This document shows positions 41,788 through 48,523 of a DNA stretch of 64,000 nucleotides, piece by piece. This stretch comes from Oscillospiraceae bacterium (GTDB lineage Bacteria; Bacillota; Clostridia; Oscillospirales; Oscillospiraceae). Position 1 is the stretch's first letter. Each line of letters begins with the position of its first letter. The notes under the pieces are model-generated. The model searched no databases. It was not told where the DNA came from and worked only from the letters and a program-made list of their open reading frames with translations. The DNA lies in assembly GCA_009780435.1 (NCBI GenBank), contig WRAB01000010.1, forward strand, positions 22,263 through 86,262, given 5' to 3'. Position numbers and translations under genes: made by a program.

Positions 41788-43383
41788 CTATTTCTCTTTC
41801 ACCACATCGCCCACTTCAAGGGTTGCGCCTGCGGGCAATCCGTTCACGTCGATCTTCAGATTCTTATTCACCTTCGCATCGTACGTCCCGGCCTTCATCA
41901 CTTCCACCAGATCGAATCCCAGGGTCTCGTCTAACACTTGGGTGACGGATTTCAGTACGCCTGCCGTGTATCCGGCCACTTCGCCGGCCACGCCGCCGCC
42001 TTCGCCAACACCGCCCACGTAGGTGATCTTGCCGATGTTCCGCAGGGGCTCCGCCGCGGCGGCCACAATTGCGGGATACTTGTCGATGACCATTTGCAGC
42101 TTACCGGCCTCGTTCATCTTCGCTAACGCCTCGGCTTTGCGCTCCAGGGCCTCGGCTTCGGCTAAGCCCTTGCGGCGGGTGGACTCCGCCTCGGCCGCGC
42201 CTATGACTTCGATGGCCCGGGCGTTGGCTTCACCCTCCTGCTTGATGAGCTCGGCCTTGACTTTGGCGTTTGCCTCACCCTCTAGGCGCATTTTTTCGGC
42301 TTCCGCTTCGGCCCGCAAGACTTGCTGATACTTCTCGGACTCGGCCACGAGCCGAACTTTCTCTTTTTCTGCCTCGGCGGGCCGGATGACCTGCTCTTGG
42401 AGTTCGGCCTGTTTGCGCTCGGCTTTGCGCTGGGCCAGTTCGATGTTTTTTTGCTCGGACTGGATATCAATCTGTACTTTGGCCTCAGCCACCTCTTGCT
42501 GGCGCTTGGCCTCTAGGATCACCGCGTCCATGGCCGTGTTCTTGACCTCTTTGGACGTGATGTTCTCCTGGATCTGGTAGGCCGCATCGGATCTGGCCCG
42601 GCGGGATTCCTGCTCCTCTTTAAAGGCGAGAACTTGTAGATTCCGCTCTTTCTCTGCCTCGGCGATCTGAGTCTCGGCATCCAATTGGGCCTTTTTCCCG
42701 ACCTTCATGGCCTCGGCTGTTCTGATCTGGCGGTTCTTCTCCGCATCCGCCTCGGCGATGGCCGCATCGGACTTGACTTTGGCGATCTGCTCTTTACCCA
42801 GGGCCTCGATGTACCCCTCTTCATCGGTGATATCGTTAATGGTGAAGGATTTGAGTTCCAGCCCCATCTCCTCCAACTCTTTCCCGGCGACTTCCTGGAC
42901 TTTGATGGAGAAACTCTCCCGGTTGTCGTAGATATCTTCAACACTCATGGAGGAGACGATCTCACGGAGCTTGCCCTTACAGACCTCGGAGGCCTGGGTA
43001 CGGATCATCATAACCGTATCTTTGGCGTTGGCGCAGTTGAACTGTTGAACTGCCGCCAGGATCGACTGCTCGGTGTTCTTGACCTTCAGCACCACGATCC
43101 CATCGGCGTTGATGGGGACACCCAGCTTCGTCTTCGTCTGCCGGATCTCCACCGGGAACATGATATTTTCCAGGGTGATGGTGTCCATCCGCTGGAACAC
43201 GGGGATCACGATACTACCGCCGCCGGTGATGACCTTCGGCTTGCCGATACCCACAATCACGCCCGCCTTATCAGACGGCACTTTTTTCCAAGTGATACTA
43301 ATCGCAATCACAACGACCAAAATAGCCCCAATGATTGTAAGGACAGTTCCCATAACCGGTGATAATTCCATAACTTTGCTCAT
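41788..43383 (-). CDS. floT: Flotillin-family (SPFH) protein
   Basis: 531 residues. One N-terminal membrane segment (about 10-30), an SPFH/band-7 domain (about 32-200), then a long Ala/Glu/Lys coiled coil (about 215-440) with repeated AEAE motifs, and a Gly-rich C-terminus. It resembles Bacillus FloT/YuaG, which organises functional membrane microdomains. It overlaps the NfeD-like gene by four bases (ATGA), the standard pairing. The long antisense frames here are a side effect of the repetitive coding. Confidence 0.92.
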   Translation of the reverse strand: MSKVMELSPVMGTVLTIIGAILVVVIAISITWKKVPSDKAGVIVGIGKPKVITGGGSIVIPVFQRMDTITLENIMFPVEIRQTKTKLGVPINADGIVVLKVKNTEQSILAAVQQFNCANAKDTVMMIRTQASEVCKGKLREIVSSMSVEDIYDNRESFSIKVQEVAGKELEEMGLELKSFTINDITDEEGYIEALGKEQIAKVKSDAAIAEADAEKNRQIRTAEAMKVGKKAQLDAETQIAEAEKERNLQVLAFKEEQESRRARSDAAYQIQENITSKEVKNTAMDAVILEAKRQQEVAEAKVQIDIQSEQKNIELAQRKAERKQAELQEQVIRPAEAEKEKVRLVAESEKYQQVLRAEAEAEKMRLEGEANAKVKAELIKQEGEANARAIEVIGAAEAESTRRKGLAEAEALERKAEALAKMNEAGKLQMVIDKYPAIVAAAAEPLRNIGKITYVGGVGEGGGVAGEVAGYTAGVLKSVTQVLDETLGFDLVEVMKAGTYDAKVNKNLKIDVNGLPAGATLEVGDVVKEK

Positions 43384-43994
43384 CCTCCATTCGTGTTATT
43401 GTGTTCCATTCTATTGAACGGCACTGAGACGTAACAGTGCTTATTCACCATGTCGATCCCCGTGACAACGACGGTTTCACCCTTTGGTATGACCTCCGGC
43501 ATCCAGTCCTGCAGATCCGGGTCCATTCTCGCACGAAAGGAGATAGGCGCACCCGTGCTGTCCTGCACGGAGATGGTCCCCATACAGCCCGCTGCAATCC
43601 GGAGGGTAACCGTTCCCGTTTGCCCCCGCAGATTCCGAAAGCACATGGCCTCCGTGCGGCTGTCCTTGAGCCGCTTGATCAAAAGCCGGTACAGCGCCCA
43701 ATAGAACAGCGCCGCAACGAGGAAACAGGCGATTAGGAGCAGTACGGTGAAAAGCGGATTGGTCATAAACTGCTCCGCCAACTGTCCCGTGGCCCCAAAT
43801 ACCACGAGAAACAGGCAGAGACACATGACATTAAACGGAATAATCCCGCTCCCGCCGACAGATGCGTCCACATCCAGATCCACATCCGCCCCCACGTCAA
43901 GAAATCCACCGAACCACCCGGTAAGAATATTGAGCAGCGGAATGGCAAAGCCCACGGCGATACAGACGGTGAAAATAAAGTTTAGCGCAGCCAC
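43380..43994 (-). CDS. NfeD-like membrane protein (YuaF type)
   Basis: 204 residues. Three membrane segments (about 5-28, 50-68, 78-102) and a C-terminal OB-fold-like soluble domain (about 118-195, GQTGTVTLRIAAGCMGTISVQD). It partners flotillin in Firmicutes. An Asp-rich stretch DVGADVDLDVDA lies between helices 1 and 2. GGGAGGTGG is upstream of the ATG. Confidence 0.88.
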   Translation of the reverse strand: MAALNFIFTVCIAVGFAIPLLNILTGWFGGFLDVGADVDLDVDASVGGSGIIPFNVMCLCLFLVVFGATGQLAEQFMTNPLFTVLLLIACFLVAALFYWALYRLLIKRLKDSRTEAMCFRNLRGQTGTVTLRIAAGCMGTISVQDSTGAPISFRARMDPDLQDWMPEVIPKGETVVVTGIDMVNKHCYVSVPFNRMEHNNTNGG

Positions 43995-44095
43995 TATCCA
44001 CCTCCCCTTCTATATTGAAAACGATTAGATATTTTTAGTATAACATAGGTATACCGCAATCGTCTATAAAAAAACGTAACAGCTTCTGATCTTTA

Positions 44096-44281
44096 CTATT
44101 CAGGAACAACTTGAATCGTCCCGTATTCTTTTTCGTATTGCTCGACCCCCTTTTTTATCCAATACTCAAACTGGCTATTTAAAGGTCTTTCTTCTTTTTT
44201 TGCTATGATTTTTGCTTTTGCATGAAAAACCTCATCTAGTCTTAATTGCGTGGCTATTCTATCTGGTTTTGCCGCTGGCAT
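44096..44281 (-). CDS. Ribbon-helix-helix (Arc-type) DNA-binding protein
   Basis: 61 residues from the ATG at 44281, six bases after AAAGAGGTG. The sequence IATQLRLDEVFHAKAKIIAKKEERPLN (split strand-helix-helix) fits Arc/MetJ-like repressors, and the C-terminal part is acidic-basic. Near-identical direct repeats of TTCTATTTAGTA at 44295-44310 and 44343-44360 flank its promoter region, a natural operator for such a protein. It could be an orphan antitoxin; no toxin gene is adjacent. Confidence 0.65.
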   Translation of the reverse strand: MPAAKPDRIATQLRLDEVFHAKAKIIAKKEERPLNSQFEYWIKKGVEQYEKEYGTIQVVPE

Positions 44282-44294
44282 ACAATACACCTCT

Positions 44295-44360
44295 TTCTAT
44301 TTAGTACCTTAACAATATCATAGTGACACTAGAAAAAATAGGTTCTATTTAGTATCCTTT
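44295..44360. promoter_or_regulatory. Direct repeats upstream of the Arc-type gene
   Basis: TTCTATTTAGTACCTT (44295-44310) and TTCTATTTAGTATCCTTT (44343-44360), 48 bases apart, overlap the ribosome site and the probable promoter. Autoregulation is likely. The 44361-44486 stretch that follows has a TTGACA, an inverted repeat GTGCGAT/ATCGCAC (44375-44397) and no convincing gene. Confidence 0.5.
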
Positions 44361-44486
44361 AGCATTGACAAGCCCGTGCGATATAGAAGGCATCGCACGC
44401 TATGGCACTTACACCGCAACCTTAAAGTTTGGCATTCGACTTATGGTTGAAATATTTATGGATAACCGAGATTGAGGTTGGCACAA

Positions 44487-44527
44487 GATAGCAAGGGCAG
44501 ACCGAAGTCTGCCCTTGCTATCTTTTT
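44487..44527. terminator. Strong terminator after bioY
   Basis: Perfect 16-base arms GATAGCAAGGGCAGAC and complement, loop CGAA, then TTTTT on the plus strand. On the minus strand it lies 25 bases after the bioY stop. Confidence 0.8.
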
Positions 44528-44551
44528 CACTTTAACTCTTGTCTTGAACCC

Positions 44552-45100
44552 TCACACCAAAACCCCGCTCCGCTCTAACAGCCGCCGCACCTGCGGCCCC
44601 AGGACCACCAGCAGGACAAGCTTGATCGCATCTCCCGGCAGAAACGGCAACACCACGCCGTAGAAGGCGACTTCTAAGCTACTGCCCGTCACGATCATAA
44701 ATTGCACCATCCCGCACAGGAAATTGACCGCCATACCGATGACAATCCACAGGGTCAGCCATAGCACATTGCGCTTCGCCGCCCCTATACCGGCAGCCCA
44801 TGCCATGAATGGGAAAGAGAGAATAAATCCCCCCGTCATCCCGAGTATAGCGCCAATCCCACCGGGGACGGGGCCGGCGAAAATGGGGAGCCCTACTGCG
44901 CCCAAGAGGACATAGACCAAAACGGAATATGTCCCCCGCCGCGAACCCAGCACAACCCCCGCCAGAGGGATAACAAAGGTCTGTAACGTCATGGGCACAC
45001 CTGTTGGCATGGGAATCCGGATCGGCACCACGGCGATAATTAAGGCCGTAAAAATGGCGATAAAACACATATCCCGAATTGACAATCTATTTCGTTCCAT
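44552..45100 (-). CDS. bioY: Biotin ECF transporter S component BioY
   Basis: 182 residues from the ATG at 45100 (GAGGAAAAA upstream), the normal BioY size. Six hydrophobic segments, and family motifs PIRIPMPTGVPMTLQTFVIPLAGVVLGSRRG, LGAVGLPIFAG and GGIGAILGMTGGFILSFP. It binds biotin and works with a shared EcfA/A'/T module that is not in this window. Confidence 0.94.
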   Translation of the reverse strand: MERNRLSIRDMCFIAIFTALIIAVVPIRIPMPTGVPMTLQTFVIPLAGVVLGSRRGTYSVLVYVLLGAVGLPIFAGPVPGGIGAILGMTGGFILSFPFMAWAAGIGAAKRNVLWLTLWIVIGMAVNFLCGMVQFMIVTGSSLEVAFYGVVLPFLPGDAIKLVLLVVLGPQVRRLLERSGVLV

Positions 45101-45122
45101 TTTTTCCTCATTTCTTTTTGAT

Positions 45123-45203
45123 GCTTTCCCCGCCGAAGGCGGGGAAATAGAAGGCTTCTCTTTAGCTGTGAGGAGTATACTACAGGTCAACGCCGATTGT
45201 CAA
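45123..45203 (-). promoter_or_regulatory. bioY promoter and leader with dispersed palindrome
   Basis: TTGACA (45198-45203), 18 bases, TATACT (45174-45179) on the minus strand. The leader of about 65 bases carries a CCCCGCC-GAA-GGCGGGG hairpin at 45129-45147, a member of the dispersed family. The region overlapping the -10 could hold a BirA-type operator, but no clear one is visible. Confidence 0.6.
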
Positions 45204-45294
45204 CCTTTATTTTTTTTAATTCGGTTTACAATCAGATGTATAAATGCCTCTGGAGCGAAAACACTATACTGCATCAAACGACAAATGGGGATGA

Positions 45295-45786
45295 GTGATT
45301 TTGCGCAGTGTGGCAGTGTTGGAGGATCGGGATGGGCAGGTGACCACCCTGATCCGGGATGGGCTTATGGCGGGAGAGCGGGACGGCTGCGTGGTCATCA
45401 CCCGGGGTGAGCAGCTGGACTCCTTCTCCGGGGCATATGATCTCTTTGTCGTGGCCCACAGCGGATTGGAACGCCTCTCCAGTCCGCCGGATATCTGCTG
45501 CCGCGCCCTCCTGGTACCGGGCAATGTACCCGGGCAGACTATTGCGGGAATCCGATCAAAATGGGTGGTGAGTTATGGCCTGTCCGGAAAGGACTCCATC
45601 ACAATGTCCAGTCTCGAAAAAAATGCGGCTGTGCTGGCCCTCCAGCGGGAGCTGATGACCCTACAAGACGAAGTGATCGAGCGGCAGGAACTCCCCATCC
45701 ACCTCCCTGTTGGGCGGGACTCGGAGGAGAGTATGGCCGCCTACGGCAGCCTTTTACTGCTGGGCGTTATACCTGTCCTATCATAA
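45295..45786 (+). CDS. Uncharacterised protein, 163 residues
   Basis: Start GTG 45295 (or TTG 45301; GGGG is four and ten bases upstream respectively). The N-terminal half alternates hydrophobic strands and loops like a small alpha/beta domain (VAVLEDRDG, VVITRGEQLDSF, DLFVVAHSG, ALLVPGNVPG, WVVSYGLSGKDSITMSS). The second half is helical. It contains no catalytic motif that I recognise. It precedes the SSB-like gene after a palindrome at 45850-45885, so the two may not be one transcript. Confidence 0.6.
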   Translation: MILRSVAVLEDRDGQVTTLIRDGLMAGERDGCVVITRGEQLDSFSGAYDLFVVAHSGLERLSSPPDICCRALLVPGNVPGQTIAGIRSKWVVSYGLSGKDSITMSSLEKNAAVLALQRELMTLQDEVIERQELPIHLPVGRDSEESMAAYGSLLLLGVIPVLS

Positions 45787-45849
45787 GCTCGTACTGCTTT
45801 GCATATACTGCCAATGGAATTGTCAATGCTAATCTGGAAGACAGGAAAC

Positions 45850-45885
45850 TGTTTTCCCCGCCTGTGGCGGGGGAAACACAGTCAG
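45850..45885. repeat. Dispersed GC-rich palindrome copy
   Basis: CTGTTTTCCCCGCC-TGT-GGCGGGGGAAACACAG, the longest-armed copy seen, between two plus-strand genes. Confidence 0.65.
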
Positions 45886-45914
45886 ATTTATAGTAGCAAA
45901 ATGAGGTGGAGCCA

Positions 45915-46529
45915 TTGGATGAGAAGTGGATCAACAACAGCGTGGAGCTGACCGGGGTCTTGGGCGGGCGGCCCGTGGTCTCCCACATGAGCCGGGACGA
46001 GGTCTATTATATATTCCCCCTCTGCATCCACAGGCTGAGCGGGGCATCGGATACCATCAATATCATGGCCCGCAGAAGCCTGATGGAACAGGTCACGCCC
46101 AGAGCCGCATCAAAAATCACCGTGCGGGGAGAACTTCGCTCGTTTAATAACAAGACAGGCCGGGGGAATCGTCTGATTATCACGGTCTTCGCCAGAACCA
46201 TCTCCCTGGCCGAAGGAGAGGACGCAAACCAGGTGACCCTCCACGGTGTGCTCTGCAAACCGCCCAATCTGCGCCGTACCCCCATGGGCCGGGAAATCTG
46301 CGACCTCATGCTGGCCATCAGCCGCCGATATGGGCGCTCGGACTACCTCCCCTGCATCGCCTGGGGCCAAAACGCTGTGGAGGCCAGCGCATGGCCTGTG
46401 GGAACCGGCCTGGAGGTGACAGGCCGAATTCAGAGCCGGAAATACATAAAGTTGGAAAATGGGATCTCCGTAGAGAAAACGGCCTTTGAAGTCTCCGTCA
46501 TCACCCTGCACTTGACCGAGGAAAAATAG
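45915..46529 (+). CDS. SSB-like protein with two OB folds
   Basis: 204 residues from TTG 45915 (GAGGTG six bases upstream; GTG 45906 overlaps that site). Two successive OB-type units are visible: about 5-95 (SVELTGVLGGRPVVSH ... GRGNRLIITVFARTI) and 100-200 (NQVTLHGVLCKPPNLRRTPMGREICDLMLAISRRYG ... CIAWGQNA ... GLEVTGRIQSRKY). The second resembles ordinary single-strand-binding proteins closely, the first is diverged. It lacks the acidic C-terminal tip. It probably binds single-stranded DNA; its relation to the house-keeping SSB is unknown. Confidence 0.75.
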   Translation: MDEKWINNSVELTGVLGGRPVVSHMSRDEVYYIFPLCIHRLSGASDTINIMARRSLMEQVTPRAASKITVRGELRSFNNKTGRGNRLIITVFARTISLAEGEDANQVTLHGVLCKPPNLRRTPMGREICDLMLAISRRYGRSDYLPCIAWGQNAVEASAWPVGTGLEVTGRIQSRKYIKLENGISVEKTAFEVSVITLHLTEEK

Positions 46530-46696
46530 TTATTTTTGCGAAGTTTTTGCTGATATTTCCACGAAAGAGCTTGCATATAACGTTTGGATCAGGTAAAGAT
46601 AGTACCGAGATTGTCAGACACTTGACAACTCATGAAAAGGAGAGGTTGATCCCATCCGGATACAGCCATCCGATAATTGAAGGAGATGCATTTATT

Positions 46697-46954
46697 ATGG
46701 CGAGATCTAATAATCTCTTAAATCCCAACGCCCGCGAGGCCATGGATCGCTTTAAGATGGAAACTGCCAACGAAGTTGGCGTCAACTTAAAGCAGGGTTA
46801 CAACGGCGACTTGACCGCACGCCAAGCCGGTAGCATCGGCGGCCAGATGGTTAATATCATGTGTCCCGTACGACCTATGGGATTCCGCCGAACGTGCAGG
46901 ACGGTGGCGGGTTACGGGAAGCCGGTTACATACGATGTTTGGGTTGGGATTTAG
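46697..46954 (+). CDS. Alpha/beta-type small acid-soluble spore protein with abnormal C-terminus
   Basis: 85 residues. The first about 52 residues (NNLLNPNAREAMDRFKMETANEVGVNL; GDLTARQAGSIGGQMV, broken here) are the classical alpha/beta SASP with the germination protease site near ETANEVGVN. Family members normally end GGxMVKRMI plus about ten residues. Here the frame runs on as NIMCPVRPMGFRRTC and further for about 33 unrelated residues. AGGAGATG is eleven bases upstream. SASPs coat spore DNA and are made under sigma-G. The tail may come from a rearrangement. Confidence 0.8.
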   Translation: MARSNNLLNPNAREAMDRFKMETANEVGVNLKQGYNGDLTARQAGSIGGQMVNIMCPVRPMGFRRTCRTVAGYGKPVTYDVWVGI

Positions 46955-46959
46955 AGCAC

Positions 46960-46993
46960 AAAAAAGTGGCGGGAAGCGCTCCGCCACTTTTTT
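46960..46993 (+). terminator. Intrinsic terminator
   Basis: AAAAAAGTGGCGG / CCGCCACTTTTTT, just after the SASP gene and serving both strands. Confidence 0.85.
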
Positions 46994-47030
46994 CACTGAC
47001 TATCTTAGTACCCCAAGCCCTGCTACTATG

Positions 47031-48332
47031 TCAACGTAATGTCTGGCTAAGCATACCAATTGCATATAGCGGTACATTCACAAGCCATTCTTCACAACGA
47101 TAATCCGACATAGAGGTTCGTGCCGCATATTCAGGGCTGAACTTCTCAACATAAGACTTGAGGCTTCTTGCCTTCAGATTCTCCTCGGCCTTAACCTCTA
47201 GCGGCACGACCTCCATGCCGTGTTGAAATACAAAATCCACCTCTGCCGTCCCCTTTGCAGATGACCAGTAATAGGGGCGAATACCTTGAGTGGAAAGCAA
47301 CTGTTGTTGCACATATTGCTCCGTTAAAGCACCCTTGAATTCCTCAAAAATCCTGTTCCCTTCAAGCAAGGACTTCACATCCAAGCCGCTTTTCGCCGCC
47401 AATAAGCCGACATCTAACATGTATAGCTTAAAGGCATTGTCCTGATACGCAGACAGGGGCATCCCGGGCTTTGTGACCCGATTTATTTTGTGAATCATAC
47501 CACAGTCTAAAAGCCATTGCATGGCAAGTTCAAACTCTTTTGCTCTCGCGCCCTGCCGAATGAGGCCGTATATGAATTTCTTGTTTTCTTTTGCAAGTTG
47601 CGCTGGTACACTGTCCCAAAGCATACGGATACGCGGGACACTTTCATTGGGTGCGTGTTTCGAGAAGTCCTGTTCATAGCCTTGGAGCAAGCGATTCTGA
47701 ATCCGCCGCACCTCGCCATAATCTTGATTGCTGACAAATGAAGCCACGGCTTCCGGCATACCGCCAATAAAGTAGTATTGCCGTAACAGGTCAATATATG
47801 TTGATCTGAAGGCCTTGATGAGCGCCCAGTCTTTGCTTGAGAGTAGCTCGACGAGTTCTGCACGGCCGACCGCCTCTAAAAACTCCAGAAAGCTCATGGG
47901 GTACATATCCATAAAATCGACCTTACCCACCGGGAAGGATGTCCCTTTGTGCAAAGCTACCCCCAACAGAGAGCCCGCCGCCACAATAGAATACTCCGGG
48001 GCATTCTCACGAAAATACTTCAGGGCGGCAATCGCCTGCGGCACTTCTTGAATCTCATCGAAAATGAGGAGTGTGCTCTGTGGGTTTATCAATACGCCCG
48101 CCTCAATTTGCAGACCGGTCAACAAACGACCAGTATCGTAGTTTCCGTTAAATAGAGCCTCCATCCGCTCATTATTGTCGAAGTTGACGTAGGCAACGGT
48201 TTGGAATTCATTCTGACCAAATTCTTTCATGAGCCATGTTTTTCCCACCTGCCTTGCCCCACGAATAATCAAAGGCATCTGATCAGACCTGTTTTTCCAA
48301 GCAATTAGCTCGCTCATCGCGTAACGCTTCAC
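47031..48332 (-). CDS. AAA ATPase with DUF4143 domain
   Basis: 433 residues from GTG 48332, eight bases after GGAGG. An N-terminal AAA_14-type ATPase with Walker A IIRGARQVGKTWLM and Walker B LLIFDEIQE, and a C-terminal DUF4143 domain (DVGLLAAKSGLD; EVDFVFQHGMEVVPLEVKAEENLKARSL) with a PD-(D/E)xK-like arrangement (VDFVF ... PLEVKAE). The family is common, often strain-specific and functionally unclear, possibly toxin-antitoxin or defence related. Confidence 0.88.
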   Translation of the reverse strand: MKRYAMSELIAWKNRSDQMPLIIRGARQVGKTWLMKEFGQNEFQTVAYVNFDNNERMEALFNGNYDTGRLLTGLQIEAGVLINPQSTLLIFDEIQEVPQAIAALKYFRENAPEYSIVAAGSLLGVALHKGTSFPVGKVDFMDMYPMSFLEFLEAVGRAELVELLSSKDWALIKAFRSTYIDLLRQYYFIGGMPEAVASFVSNQDYGEVRRIQNRLLQGYEQDFSKHAPNESVPRIRMLWDSVPAQLAKENKKFIYGLIRQGARAKEFELAMQWLLDCGMIHKINRVTKPGMPLSAYQDNAFKLYMLDVGLLAAKSGLDVKSLLEGNRIFEEFKGALTEQYVQQQLLSTQGIRPYYWSSAKGTAEVDFVFQHGMEVVPLEVKAEENLKARSLKSYVEKFSPEYAARTSMSDYRCEEWLVNVPLYAIGMLSQTLR

Positions 48333-48354
48333 TGCGATCACCTCCGTTTGTAGA

Positions 48355-48386
48355 GATAGTATATACTATCTGCTACATTTTTTCAA
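48355..48386 (-). promoter_or_regulatory. Promoter with palindrome over the -10
   Basis: TTGAAA (48381-48386), 17 bases, TATACT (48358-48363). The 16-base palindrome GATAGTATATACTATC (48355-48370) covers the -10 box, suggesting tight repression of the DUF4143 gene. Confidence 0.6.
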
Positions 48387-48523
48387 GGATAAATTCGTAT
48401 CGAAACAACACTTTTTCTGTGATAAAATAGTATATGAGAAGATTTGATTATTCGCAATTTTTATGATATCTTTAACAATGATTTAGATCGCCAAGAAATC
48501 GTGCGAAGACGGGAGTATTCATT

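Noticed and set aside
41938..43362. Plus-strand open frames across the flotillin gene
   Set aside because: Shadow frames created by the Ala/Glu/Lys-rich coiled coil on the minus strand.
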